Assembly: GCF_027947575.1 (NCBI RefSeq)
Contig: NZ_CP116256.1
Span: forward strand, 1 to 64,000
Source: Streptomyces rubrogriseus
GTDB lineage: Bacteria; Actinomycetota; Actinomycetes; Streptomycetales; Streptomycetaceae
Direction: 5' to 3'
Length of the DNA: 64,000 bases
How positions within the stretch are numbered: the first letter of the stretch is position 1; the number at the start of each line of letters is the position of its first letter. The translations under genes and the position numbers were made by a program. Under the pieces are notes generated by a model. The model was given only the letters and a program-made list of their open reading frames with translations. It was not told where the DNA came from and ran no database searches. This document shows, one piece after another, positions 22,464-31,195 of the stretch.

Positions 22464-22835
22464 TCAGCGCTGGAGCGGGATGGTGTGCTGGGCCCGGGAC
22501 TCGACCGCGGTGTCGTCGCAAGGAAGACCGGTGGTCGTGGTGGTCGTCGCGGCGGCGTCGGCGAGCGGGTGACTGCGGCAGCTGGGTGCCGCGCCGTGCG
22601 CCTCGGCGCGGATGCGCTGCTTCATCGTGGGGGGCAGGGAGCCGGTTCGGGCCCGGGGCAGGGGAAGCGCGGCCGCGGGTGCCGCCTCGGGGGAGGCGCT
22701 CTCGGTGTTGCTGTGCGCTCCGGTCTGCGGTACGGCCGCGGCGGCCGTCGTCGTGGCGAGTCCGAGCGCCGTGCACAGCGCGAGGAAGGCGGTGACGATG
22801 CTGGTCCACAGCGTCAGGACCTTGTTCCGGGCCAT
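22464..22835 (-). CDS. DUF6344-like small secreted or membrane-anchored protein
   Basis: A 123-residue protein beginning MARNKVLTLWTSIVTAFLAL, a hydrophobic signal-like helix to about residue 34 that ends in AAAA. An Ala/Pro/Thr-rich low-complexity tail follows, with a Thr run near residue 98. It resembles DUF6344 proteins of Streptomyces; no function is known. The two Cys residues in the tail could form a disulphide outside the membrane. Confidence 0.65.
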   Translation of the reverse strand: MARNKVLTLWTSIVTAFLALCTALGLATTTAAAAVPQTGAHSNTESASPEAAPAAALPLPRARTGSLPPTMKQRIRAEAHGAAPSCRSHPLADAAATTTTTTGLPCDDTAVESRAQHTIPLQR

Positions 22836-23173
22836 GGCCCCTCACTTTCGGGTTGGGCGATTTGCGTACTTTCCTCATGATGTGTATGAGGGCCGCGAAG
22901 TGGTGGACCTGCGCCCGTGGCGCGTCGATGTTCAGATGAACACCACCCGAATAGCCGCAAGGCGCTGGAAAAGGTGCGCAGACGGGAGGGAGGTGGGCAA
23001 AAGTCACCACACGTGAGGGTGTGATCACCCTCCGATCAGAATGGGTTCGTCCGCTTCTAAAGGGCTCCGGCGACGGGCAGTTGACCGCCGACGCAGGTCA
23101 CCGATCGGTATCGGCCGGTGTGTATAGTCGGGCGCCGAAGGTCCCCAACGTCAAGGAAAGACGAGGTCGCGCG
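22836..23173. promoter_or_regulatory. Divergent intergenic region with inverted repeat
   Basis: A 338-base region between two divergent genes. GAGGGTG (23015-23021) and CACCCTC (23026-23032) form a 7-bp inverted repeat around TGAT. A TATAGT -10-like hexamer at 23123-23128 lies 45 bp before the DLW-39 start. No confident -35 was found. Confidence 0.45.
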
Positions 23174-23302
23174 GTGAAGAAGCTTCTCCTGGTCGCACTG
23201 GCCGCCATCGGCGGGCTCCTCGTGTACCGCCAGATCCAGGCGGATCGCGCCGAGCAGGATCTGTGGACGGAGGCGACTGACTCCGTGCCCACGGGTTCGT
23301 GA
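23174..23302 (+). CDS. DLW-39 family small protein
   Basis: A 42-residue protein. The GTG start reads MKKLLLVALAAIGGLLVYRQ, one membrane or signal helix, followed by a charged tail containing the family-naming DLW (EQDLWTEATD). Function is unknown. It has its own terminator, so it is probably monocistronic. Confidence 0.75.
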   Translation: MKKLLLVALAAIGGLLVYRQIQADRAEQDLWTEATDSVPTGS

Positions 23303-23330
23303 GTACGACCGACATCCGGTCCTGAGCAGA

Positions 23331-23357
23331 CCCCGGCCGTCGAACGGTCGGGGTTTT
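23331..23357 (+). terminator. Rho-independent terminator of the DLW-39 gene
   Basis: CCCCGGCCG and CGGTCGGGG pair (one G-U) around TCGAA and are followed by TTTT at 23354-23357. Confidence 0.8.
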
Positions 23358-23431
23358 GTGTTGCCCTGAGGGGGCACGGTCCGCTCGGGGCGGGCGGCGA
23401 CAGAGCCGGTGAGCGCGAGGGGTGGCGGGTC

Positions 23432-24760
23432 ATGGGACGGTGGTGTACGGCTCGGCGGAGCGGCGCGGCGGGGCGCGTGGCCGTGACGGCCGTCGTACTC
23501 GCCGCCGTACTGGCCACGACCGCCGCCCTGCCCGGCGCCACGTCGGTCGCGGCCGGACTCGCGTCCGGTTCGTCCGGTTCGGCCGCCGGATACGGCTTCG
23601 CCGACGACGCCGTACGGATCGCGGGCGCTAGTGGCACGGCGGGCGCCGAACCGCTGGCGGCGGGCGCCACCTACCGCAGCTCCCTGCCGAGGAACGGCAC
23701 CCTCTACTACCGCCTCGAACTCGACGCCGCCTCGGACGCCTACGTCTCCGTCACCGCCGTTCCCGGCGCCGACGGGGAGGTCACCGCGGTCGACGGCATC
23801 CGGGTCTCCGTGCAGGACGCCGAGGGCGGCTCGTGCTCCGTGCAGAGCGCGACCTTCGGCGCCGCCCGCAGCCCCCGCCCGGTCACCGCCCGGGGCATGC
23901 GCGAGATCGACCCCGCCGCCCACCGGTGCCAGGACGCCGGCACCTACTACGTGGGCGTCGAGCGGACCCGGCCCCAGGACTCCCCGCCGGACGACTGGGA
24001 CCTGGAACTCACCGTCGCCACCGAGCCCCGCCCGCGCGAGAGCGGCGCGACGAAGGCCCCCGAGGCCTGGGACTCCGCCTCGCCCGAACCCCTCGCCGGC
24101 GAGCCGGAACGCCGGCCGGGCGGCCACGGATTCGCTCACGCCACCCTCGTCGGACAGGGGGTCTGGCGCGACGACATCCGGCCCGGGGAGACCCTCTACT
24201 ACAAGGTGCCGGTCGACTGGGGCCGCCAGGTGTACGCCACCGCCGAACTCGCCGGCTCCGCGGACGCCTCCGGCTATGCCACCGGCGCCCTGCGGCTGGC
24301 CCTGCACAACCCCGTGCGCGGCGAGGTGGACGACGCGGCCAAGGGCTACACCGGGCGGACCACCACGGTCGGCCTGGCCCCCCTGCCGCCGGTGGCGTAC
24401 TCCAACCGGTACGCCACCGCCGGGCAGGTCGGCGCGCTGCGGTTCGCCGGTGACTACTACGTCGTGGTCCACCTCGCGGCACAGGTGGCCGACGACTTCG
24501 GCCAGGGCCCCTTCGCACTGACGCTGCGGCTGCGACTCGGGGGATCGGCGGGGACCGGCCCCGGGTACGCGGGGGAGTCCCGGCCGAAGGGCCTCTTCGA
24601 GGTCTCCGCACAGGACCGGGTGGCCGTCCCGGCCGACGGGGGCGCGGACGACGACCTCGCGATGAAGGCGGTCGCGGTCGGCGGCATCGGCTCCGGCAGC
24701 CTGCTGCTGCTCGGCCTGGCCGTGTGGACGGCGACGGCCAGGCGCAGGCCCCGGCCGTAG
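23432..24760 (+). CDS. Hypothetical secreted protein with C-terminal membrane anchor
   Basis: A 442-residue protein. The signal region is residues 15-42 with Arg residues before a hydrophobic Ala/Val core. A large extracellular region follows, with two related beta-rich halves that each contain a TLYY(R/K)-type strand (RNGTLYYRLELDA and GETLYYKVPVD). A C-terminal membrane helix at about 413-435 ends in RRRP. A pair of cysteines near residues 132 and 168 could form a disulphide. No known enzyme motif. The start ATG 23432 follows a weak GAGGGG site. I do not recognise the function. Confidence 0.7.
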   Translation: MGRWCTARRSGAAGRVAVTAVVLAAVLATTAALPGATSVAAGLASGSSGSAAGYGFADDAVRIAGASGTAGAEPLAAGATYRSSLPRNGTLYYRLELDAASDAYVSVTAVPGADGEVTAVDGIRVSVQDAEGGSCSVQSATFGAARSPRPVTARGMREIDPAAHRCQDAGTYYVGVERTRPQDSPPDDWDLELTVATEPRPRESGATKAPEAWDSASPEPLAGEPERRPGGHGFAHATLVGQGVWRDDIRPGETLYYKVPVDWGRQVYATAELAGSADASGYATGALRLALHNPVRGEVDDAAKGYTGRTTTVGLAPLPPVAYSNRYATAGQVGALRFAGDYYVVVHLAAQVADDFGQGPFALTLRLRLGGSAGTGPGYAGESRPKGLFEVSAQDRVAVPADGGADDDLAMKAVAVGGIGSGSLLLLGLAVWTATARRRPRP

Positions 24761-24801
24761 GACCGACCCGGGGCAGGCCCCGGTCGTCCGGCGGCCCGGA
24801 C

Positions 24802-26463
24802 TCAGATCCGGGTCAGCGCCCAGAAGCCCACGGCGTAGCAGGCCAGCGCGAGCAGCAGTACCGGCAGGGCCACCCGCGCCGGAGGACCGGGACGGCGGCG
24901 GCGCCGTGCCCCACGGTGCTGGGCGGGAGGGGCGGACCGCGGGTTCCGGGCGGTGTACGCGGCGGTGGGCACGTCGGCCCGCGGCGCCGGGGGCGGCGCG
25001 AGGGACTGGGCGGGGAGCGGCGGCCCGTGCGGTGCCGGGTACTGGCCGCGGCCGGGGGCCCGGTCCGGCGGCAGGTGCCGCGGTCCGCCCGTGAACGCCG
25101 GGTACGGCGCGGGCGGTTGCACCGCTTCGGCCGCCGCGTCCGACGCCGCCGCGTCCGAAGCCGGCGTACCGGTCGGCTGCGGGGGCGGCAGGTGGAAACT
25201 GCCGGTCTCCGACATGGCACCCGACCGCTCGGCCGGCGGCACCTCCTCGGAGTGCGTTCCGTGCGGTGCGGCGGGCCCGGAGGGCGTCCAGTCCCGGTGG
25301 GACGCGGGCGGCCGTCCGGGGGCGGCGGGGGTGCCGGTCGCCGTCGCGGGAGTGCCGGGCGGTGTGGACGCGGGCGTCGAGTCCGGGCCCGTCGGGGGCG
25401 TGCCCGGACTGCCGGGCGACGGCCGGTCCGGGCCGGACGGCGGGCCGGCCGGAGGCGTGTCCTGCCACGGGGGTGTCGTGGGGGGTGTCGACGGAGTGGC
25501 GGGCGGGGACGGGTCCGTACCCGAAGATGTGCCCGCAGGGCGTCGCGGGTCCGTCGGTACGTCGTCCACGCCGGAGGCCCTCTTGAGCGGGCCCTCGGGC
25601 CCGAACCCCGTGGGCAGCGGGCCCACTTGGTCGAAGATCTCGATCAGCTCGTCGTCGGGTCCGGGCTCCGGCAGCAGCTCCACCGCCGCGGCCAGTGCCT
25701 TGCGCGCCCCCGTCGCGGTACGGAACCTCGCCGACGGGTCCGGTTGCAGCAGCGTCGCCACGACCTGCCACAGCGGCTCGGGAATCCCGCGCGGAGCGGG
25801 CGGCGTACCGTGCTCGGCGAAGTGCTGGACGAGCACCTTGGCGTCCGGCTTGGCCCCTTCCAGCAGATACAGCGCGACCAGCCCCACCGCGAAGAGGTCC
25901 GACGGGAAGTCCGGTTCCGCACCCATCATCTGCTCCGGCGCGAGATAACCCGGCGTCCCCACCACGAGGTTGGTCTCGGTCAGCCGGGGCTCACCCAGCC
26001 GCATCGCGATGCCGAAGTCGGACAGCCTGAGGCGCGGGCGGCCCGTCCCCGTCGCCTCCAGCAGCAGGTTGGCGGGCTTGATGTCACGGTGCACCACCCC
26101 CTCCCCGTGTACCGCCGCCAGGCCCGACAGGAGCTGGTCGAGCAGCGTGCACACGAGTTCGGGCGGCAGCGGCCCGTAGTCCCCGACCAGGTGGACCAGC
26201 GAGCCTCCCGTGACCAGGTCCATGGTGAACAGGACCTGGTCGTCGTCGGCGGCCCAGCTCGCGGGGGCCAGTACATGGGGGTGGTCGATCCGCAGCGCCT
26301 GCTCACGGACGAACCGCAGCAGCGAGTGCGCGTCCCGCTGCTGGAGTACCTTCGCGGCCACATAACGCCTGCGCCGGTGGTCCCAGGCGCGCCAGACGGC
26401 ACCCACCCCGCCCCGGCCGATCGGGTCGACCAGCTCGTACCGGCCCGCGAAGACCTCACCCAT
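24802..26463 (-). CDS. Ser/Thr protein kinase with Pro-rich linker and C-terminal membrane helix
   Basis: A 553-residue Hanks-type kinase. Motifs: glycine loop GRGGVGAVW, lysine in VAAKVL, catalytic loop HRDIKPANLLL, DFGIA, and TPGYLAPEQ with APE. The kinase domain ends near residue 270. A long Pro/Gly/Thr-rich linker runs to about 525, and one membrane helix lies at the very end (ALPVLLLALACYAVGFWAL), with no extracellular sensor domain. ATG 26463 has GAGGAG upstream and gives the natural GEVFAGRYELVD start. The XRE-type gene lies 87 bp upstream, likely co-transcribed. Confidence 0.9.
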   Translation of the reverse strand: MGEVFAGRYELVDPIGRGGVGAVWRAWDHRRRRYVAAKVLQQRDAHSLLRFVREQALRIDHPHVLAPASWAADDDQVLFTMDLVTGGSLVHLVGDYGPLPPELVCTLLDQLLSGLAAVHGEGVVHRDIKPANLLLEATGTGRPRLRLSDFGIAMRLGEPRLTETNLVVGTPGYLAPEQMMGAEPDFPSDLFAVGLVALYLLEGAKPDAKVLVQHFAEHGTPPAPRGIPEPLWQVVATLLQPDPSARFRTATGARKALAAAVELLPEPGPDDELIEIFDQVGPLPTGFGPEGPLKRASGVDDVPTDPRRPAGTSSGTDPSPPATPSTPPTTPPWQDTPPAGPPSGPDRPSPGSPGTPPTGPDSTPASTPPGTPATATGTPAAPGRPPASHRDWTPSGPAAPHGTHSEEVPPAERSGAMSETGSFHLPPPQPTGTPASDAAASDAAAEAVQPPAPYPAFTGGPRHLPPDRAPGRGQYPAPHGPPLPAQSLAPPPAPRADVPTAAYTARNPRSAPPAQHRGARRRRRPGPPARVALPVLLLALACYAVGFWALTRI

Positions 26464-26550
26464 GGCTGTGCGCCGCTCCTCCCCTGGGACCTGTCGCGCC
26501 ACTCCCGCGGGCCCGGCCGCCGACCCCCTCGGCGACCGGGCCCCACGGGA

Positions 26551-27099
26551 TCAGTTCTGGTGGGACTGGTAGTGCGCGACCGCGTCCGAGGTGCGGCCCG
26601 CGCCGTACACCCGCAGGAACTCAGCCAGCTCCGGATGCGAGGAGGAGAGGGAGTCCGCCGCGTCGATGATGTCCCCGGCGGCCGCCACCGAGCGCAGCAG
26701 CGACTGGATCTCCCGGACCACCCGCTTGACCGTGGGCGCACCCGAACTACTGGTGGTCGTCGTGGTGTTGCTGAGCACCGAGCCCCCCTGGGACTTCTTG
26801 ATCTCGTCCATGCGCTCCGTGGCCTCGGCCGCGCTCACACTGCCGTCGGCGACCTGCCCCGCCAGGTCCTGCAGCAGCTGCACCCGCTGGACCACCGCGG
26901 GATTGCCGATCTTCGCCCGCTGGCCGCTCATCAGCTGCGACAGCATCGGCGCGGACAGCCCCAGCACTCCCGCGAGACGAGCCTGGTTGAGACCGAGATC
27001 GTCGATAAGCCTGCGGAAGAGCGCCCCCAGCGGCTCCCCGTACCAGTTCCGCTGCAGTTCCCGCGCTCTTGCGGTGGCTTCCTGCTGTGCGGCGTCCAT
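26551..27099 (-). CDS. XRE-type HTH DNA-binding protein
   Basis: A 182-residue protein. The HTH is at about residues 26-60 (LGLNQARLAGVLGLSAPMLSQLMSGQRAKIGNP, quoted in part here as LNQARLAGVLG). A Ser/Thr-rich linker and a C-terminal helical region follow. ATG 27099 with GGGGAGA upstream is preferred over a longer open frame to 27159. It precedes the kinase gene, so its activity may be linked to phosphorylation, which is inference from position only. Confidence 0.78.
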   Translation of the reverse strand: MDAAQQEATARARELQRNWYGEPLGALFRRLIDDLGLNQARLAGVLGLSAPMLSQLMSGQRAKIGNPAVVQRVQLLQDLAGQVADGSVSAAEATERMDEIKKSQGGSVLSNTTTTTSSSGAPTVKRVVREIQSLLRSVAAAGDIIDAADSLSSSHPELAEFLRVYGAGRTSDAVAHYQSHQN

Positions 27100-27279
27100 T
27101 GCGTCTCCCCATCGCTTCCCCAAAAACCGCAGTTCGCTCCAGCGAACCACGCCGAGCATCTTACGGAGCGTGGTCGTTCCCCGGGAGCCCCAATCATTTG
27201 TGAGATACGGGGGGCGACCCGGTACTCTTGTCCGCGGCGACCGGCGGTCCGCGACACCAGGACCGGCGACGCCACCCGA

Positions 27280-27352
27280 GGGGCCTTAGCTCAGTTGGTA
27301 GAGCGCTGTCTTTGCATGGCAGATGTCAGGGGTTCGACTCCCCTAGGCTCCA
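27280..27352 (+). tRNA. tRNA-Ala (TGC anticodon)
   Basis: The acceptor stem pairs GGGGCCT with AGGCTCC (one G-U). The D-arm is AGCTCAGTTGGTAGAGC. The anticodon loop TTTGCAT gives TGC, and the T-arm is AGGGGTTCGACTCCCCT. CCA is not encoded (the bases after the discriminator are CCG), so it must be added enzymatically. A TACTCT -10-like hexamer lies at 27223. Confidence 0.97.
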
Positions 27353-27358
27353 CCGCCA

Positions 27359-27400
27359 AGAGCGCCTCCGACCTGCGGAAACGTAGATCGGAGGCGCTCT
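27359..27400 (+). terminator. Terminator of tRNA-Ala
   Basis: AGAGCGCCTCCGA (27359-27371) and TCGGAGGCGCTCT (27388-27400) form a perfect 13-bp stem directly after the tRNA. Confidence 0.8.
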
Positions 27401-27749
27401 GTTCGGTTCCGGCGGGCCGCAGGGGGCCCGCTCTCGCGGGCGTGGGTGGACGGAGACGTTCCTCACCGTCGCCGGCCGCACACCGTGCCCGACACCGCAC
27501 GCACCGCCGGGGTGATCAACAACGACCGGAGGGAAAGGGCCAGTTGAGCACGTGGAACAGCGCTCCGGCGCCCGCGCCACCACGGGAACCGGCCCCCGGA
27601 CGGGCCCGTCTCGGCGCCCCGGTGGTGCTGTCTGCTCTTGATATCGTCACCCCACAGGGCATCAGCGCAGACCCCTGCGGGGCGGTGCCACGTGGCTCAT
27701 CGCCGTCGGAGCCGTCTGGTCGCTACCGACGAGGTGGAAGGGGTAGACC
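27401..27749. other. Gap before the cis-prenyltransferase gene
   Basis: A 349-base gene-free stretch holding the presumed promoter of the next gene, with a GGAAGGGG ribosome-binding site at its end. No other feature was recognised. Confidence 0.4.
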
Positions 27750-28526
27750 ATGCGGGCGAAGGTACGGGCCGCTCTCGACGCGCTCTATATGAAGCGGCTG
27801 GTCAGAGAGTTGGAAGGACGCCCACGCCCCCAGCACATCGGCATCATGCTCGACGGCAACCGCCGGTGGGCCAAGATGTCGGGCATCGACGACCCCCGCG
27901 AGGGCTACCGGGCCGGCGGCGCCAAGGTGCTGGACTTCCTGCGCTGGTGCGACTCCGCGCAGATCGAGCACGTCACCCTCTTCATGCTCTCCGACGACAA
28001 CCTCGCCCGGCCCGAAGAGCAGCTGAACCCCCTCATCGACATCATCGCCGAGGTCGTCGAGCAGCTGGCCGCGCCGGGCAACCCCTGGCCCGTCGAGGCC
28101 GTCGGTGCCCTGGACCTGCTGCCCGCGGAGTCCGCGAGCCGCCTCAAGACCGCCACCGCCGCCACCCAGGGCCGCAAGGGCGGCACCAAGGTCGACGTCG
28201 CCGTGGGCTACGGCGGCAGACGCGAGATCGTCGACGCCGTGCGCTCCGCCCTGACCGAGCACAGCTCCCAGGGCGGCGACATCGACGAGTTCATCGAGAC
28301 CTTCACCATGGAGCACATCTCCAAGCACCTGTACTCCAAGACACGGTCCGAGTCCGACCTCATCATCCGCACCTCCGGCGAACAGCGGCTCTCCGGATTC
28401 CTGCTCTGGCAGTCCGCCTACGCCGAGGTCCACTTCTGCGAGACGTACTGGCCGGACTTCCGGGAGATCGACTTCCTGCGCGCCCTGCGCTCCTACTCCC
28501 TGCGGGAACGCCGCTACGGCCGCTGA
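27750..28526 (+). CDS. uppS: cis-prenyltransferase (isoprenyl or undecaprenyl diphosphate synthase family)
   Basis: A 258-residue enzyme that condenses isopentenyl diphosphate onto allylic diphosphates to make cis-polyprenyl lipid carriers for cell-wall synthesis. The catalytic Asp is D35 in IMLDGNRRWAK. Later conserved segments are SDDNLARPEEQ, the RTSGEQRLSGFLLWQ substrate-binding region, and YWPDF near the end. Streptomyces carry more than one paralogue, so the exact chain length cannot be read from this sequence. Single gene, followed by parS and a terminator. Confidence 0.88.
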   Translation: MRAKVRAALDALYMKRLVRELEGRPRPQHIGIMLDGNRRWAKMSGIDDPREGYRAGGAKVLDFLRWCDSAQIEHVTLFMLSDDNLARPEEQLNPLIDIIAEVVEQLAAPGNPWPVEAVGALDLLPAESASRLKTATAATQGRKGGTKVDVAVGYGGRREIVDAVRSALTEHSSQGGDIDEFIETFTMEHISKHLYSKTRSESDLIIRTSGEQRLSGFLLWQSAYAEVHFCETYWPDFREIDFLRALRSYSLRERRYGR

Positions 28527-28531
28527 GCGCC

Positions 28532-28545
28532 GTTTCACGTGAAAC
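28532..28545. other. parS: parS centromere site
   Basis: GTTTCACGTGAAAC, the perfect Streptomyces ParB-binding palindrome, six bases after the cis-prenyltransferase stop. ParB nucleates here to segregate origins. Streptomyces chromosomes have many such sites around oriC. Confidence 0.92.
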
Positions 28546-28547
28546 AT

Positions 28548-28588
28548 CGCCGCGGGGCGGGAGACTCACGGTCTCCCGCCCCGCGGCG
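28548..28588. terminator. Bidirectional terminator next to parS
   Basis: Perfect 18-bp arms (28548-28565 and 28571-28588) around a 5-base loop, between the convergent cis-prenyltransferase and DUF5324 genes. Confidence 0.8.
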
Positions 28589-28637
28589 GTAACGAAACGA
28601 ACGGAAGGCGGCCCGGCGCCAGTACGGCGAGCGGAGA

Positions 28638-29336
28638 TCAGCGGGGCTCGTCGCCCTCCGCCTCCTCCTGGGCCTGCTTGGCCTGCACCTCGGGATCGAG
28701 AACCGCCTCACCGGTGCCGTCCACCGACGTCAGCCGACCCGACTCGGGAACCTCCGTCGCCTCCGGCGGCTCCACCAGCCAGTCCGGGTTTGCCTGCTTG
28801 TCCCACCACTTCCACGCGGCGAAGGCGCCGCCCGCGACGACCCCCACCACCGCGAGGACCTTGGCGACCCGGCCGACCCTGGCCCGACGCTGGTGCTTGC
28901 GCGTCAGCCTCTGGATCTCCTTGGCCGTGACCTGACCGCGCAGCGCGGCCAGCGCGGCGGCACCGCGCGCCGTGGCCTCGTCGCGCACGGGACCCGCCGC
29001 GGCCACCGCCTGCTCGATCCTCGGACGTGAGTAGTCGGCCGCCTGCCGAGCGGCCAGACGCGTACGGACGGCAGCCTCCTGCGCGGCCGCGTCCATCTTC
29101 GGCGGCACATGCGTACGGGCCTGTTCCAGCCGCGGCGCCACGTGGGTGCCGTACTGCAGGCGCGCCTGGCACGTGGCCTGCGACACCCTGGGCGCCAGCC
29201 GTACGCGCGCCTCCTGTGCATAATGAGCGGCCCTGTCCTTGGCCGTGTCGGCGTAGGGCGCCACCACTTCCGCGGCGTGCAGCACGCTGTCCTTCGCCGA
29301 ACCGGTCGCGGCGCGCACGCTGTCGATGCGGGTCAC
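28638..29336 (-). CDS. DUF5324 family protein
   Basis: A 232-residue protein. The helical N-terminal two thirds is Ala/Arg-rich with repeated AP-x-x-x-x-A patterns, resembling an amphipathic or coiled-coil region. One membrane helix lies at about residues 155-175 (VAKVLAVVGVVAGGAFAAWKW), and an acidic C-terminal tail follows. Function unknown. GTG start at 29336 with GAGGAGGAGGAA upstream. The family name is from memory. Confidence 0.75.
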   Translation of the reverse strand: MTRIDSVRAATGSAKDSVLHAAEVVAPYADTAKDRAAHYAQEARVRLAPRVSQATCQARLQYGTHVAPRLEQARTHVPPKMDAAAQEAAVRTRLAARQAADYSRPRIEQAVAAAGPVRDEATARGAAALAALRGQVTAKEIQRLTRKHQRRARVGRVAKVLAVVGVVAGGAFAAWKWWDKQANPDWLVEPPEATEVPESGRLTSVDGTGEAVLDPEVQAKQAQEEAEGDEPR

Positions 29337-29656
29337 GGGTTCCTCCTCCTCGGTGGCGTACGGTAATTCGACTTTCCACCCTTTTACGGATCATGCCTGT
29401 GGACGCGCTGCCAGGCATGCGAGGGCGGGCATCCGGGTCACGGACGATGCCGCCGCGTCCTCTGGGGCAAGTGGTGATGAAGTTGCGAACAAGAGCTGAT
29501 CAACGTCGATAACCGGTGAATACCGGGCAACACGAGCCTGTCCACGACCATGCCACGGATCGGCGCCCCACGCTCGTGACCCAGCGGTATGAGCGCCGAA
29601 CGCGCCCCCGGCCGTGCGAGGATCGGTGCGCACAACAGGACGACGGAAGGCACCTC

Positions 29657-30190
29657 GTGGCCGCGCAGCTCTACGCCACCCTGAAGACCAGCCAAGGTGA
29701 CATCGAGGTCCGGCTGCTGCCGAACCACGCACCCAGGACCGTCAAGAACTTCGTCGAACTGGCCCGCGGCGAGCGGGAGTGGACCCACCCCGCCACCGGC
29801 GACAAATCCATGGCCAGGCTCTACGACGGCACCGTCTTCCACCGGGTCCTCAGCGGTTTCATGATCCAGGGCGGCGATCCGCTGGGCAACGGCACCGGCG
29901 ACCCCGGCTACCAGTTCCCGGACGAGTTCCACCCCGACCTCGCCTTCGACAGGCCCTACCTGATGGCCATGGCCAACGCGGGCCCGGGGACCAACGGCTC
30001 GCAGTTCTTCATCACCGTCTCCCCGACGACCTGGCTGAACCGCAAGCACACGATCTTCGGCGAAGTGACCGACGCGGCCAGTCAGAAGGTCGTCGACACC
30101 ATCGCCGCCGCCCGGACCAACCCCCGCACCGAGCGGCCCCTCACCGATATCGTCATCGAGTCGGTCGTCGTCGAGACACGGAACGCCTGA
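29657..30190 (+). CDS. Cyclophilin-type peptidyl-prolyl cis-trans isomerase
   Basis: A 177-residue cytoplasmic foldase. Cyclophilin motifs: FHRVLSGFMIQGGDPLGNGTG, MANAGPGTNGSQFFIT, and HTIFGEVTD. The catalytic Arg is in FHRV. No signal peptide. GTG 29657 follows GGAAGG; the frame extends upstream without homology. Confidence 0.92.
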   Translation: MAAQLYATLKTSQGDIEVRLLPNHAPRTVKNFVELARGEREWTHPATGDKSMARLYDGTVFHRVLSGFMIQGGDPLGNGTGDPGYQFPDEFHPDLAFDRPYLMAMANAGPGTNGSQFFITVSPTTWLNRKHTIFGEVTDAASQKVVDTIAAARTNPRTERPLTDIVIESVVVETRNA

Positions 30191-30294
30191 CGCCCCGCCG
30201 CACCGGGCAGGAACCAAACGCCCCGCTCATCCGTAGAGCAGGGCGGGGCGGTGCATCTGCACACACCGCCCGCAGGGACGACCGAGGGGATGCC

Positions 30295-31188
30295 ATGGAC
30301 CACGCGGCGGCCGGCCGACCGGATGCCCAGAGCCTGCCCGGCTGCTATCGCCACCCGGACCGCGAGACCGGCATCCGCTGCACCCGCTGTGAGCGCCCCA
30401 TCTGCCCGGACTGCATGGTCAACGCCTCCGTCGGCTTCCACTGCCCCGACTGCGCCGCCGGCCGCACACCGGGCGCCACCGGACCGGCCCCGGGCGCCTC
30501 CCGGCCCCGCACCCTCGCGGGCGGCACCGTCGCGGCCGACCCCCACCTCGTCACCAAGATCCTGATCGGGATCAACGTGGCGGTGTTCATCGCCGTCCAG
30601 GCGCTTCCGTCGTCCTTCCTCAGCGACATGGTGCTCATCGGACGCTGGCCCCCCGCCCCCTTCGTCCCGACCGAGGGCGTCGCGGAGGGCGAGTGGTACC
30701 GGCTGGTGACCACGATGTTCACCCACGAGGAGATCTGGCACATCGGCTTCAACATGATCAGCCTCTGGTTCCTCGGCGGCCCCCTGGAAGCGGCCCTCGG
30801 CAGAGCCCGCTACCTCGCCCTCTACCTCGTCTCCGGCCTCGCCGGCAGCGTGCTCGCCTACCTGCTGGCCTCGCCCACCACGGCCACCCTCGGCGCATCC
30901 GGCGCGATCTTCGGCCTCTTCGGCGCCACCGCCGCCCTCGTGCGCCGGCTCAACGCCGACATGCGGCCGGTCGTCATCCTGCTGGTGATCAGCCTGATCT
31001 TCACCTTCACCCGGGGCAACATCTCCTGGCAGGCCCACGTCGGCGGCCTCGTCGCGGGTGCCGTGATCGGCTACGCCATGCTCCACGCGCCCCGTGAGCG
31101 GCGCACGCTCGTCCAGTACGGCACCTGTGCGCTGGTCCTGCTGGTCGTCGTCGGCCTGACCCTGCTGAGGTCGGCGCAGCTCACCTGA
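30295..31188 (+). CDS. Rhomboid family intramembrane serine protease
   Basis: A 297-residue protein. The N-terminal zinc-binding region has C-x-x-C pairs (CTRCERPICPDC, HCPDC) at about residues 29-60. Six or so membrane helices follow from residue 86. The catalytic dyad is Ser202 in GASGAIFG and His248 in WQAHVGG. HIGFNMISLWFLG supplies the conserved HxxxN. ATG start with GAGGGGATG upstream. Substrates are unknown. The gene after it in the opposite direction is crgA, and the gap between holds a DnaA-box cluster. Confidence 0.93.
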   Translation: MDHAAAGRPDAQSLPGCYRHPDRETGIRCTRCERPICPDCMVNASVGFHCPDCAAGRTPGATGPAPGASRPRTLAGGTVAADPHLVTKILIGINVAVFIAVQALPSSFLSDMVLIGRWPPAPFVPTEGVAEGEWYRLVTTMFTHEEIWHIGFNMISLWFLGGPLEAALGRARYLALYLVSGLAGSVLAYLLASPTTATLGASGAIFGLFGATAALVRRLNADMRPVVILLVISLIFTFTRGNISWQAHVGGLVAGAVIGYAMLHAPRERRTLVQYGTCALVLLVVVGLTLLRSAQLT

Positions 31189-31195
31189 GCGCCCG

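Noticed and set aside
27291..27500. Minus-strand open frame with GVEPLTSAMQRQRSTN across tRNA-Ala
   Set aside because: Antisense of the tRNA plus its terminator, not a protein.
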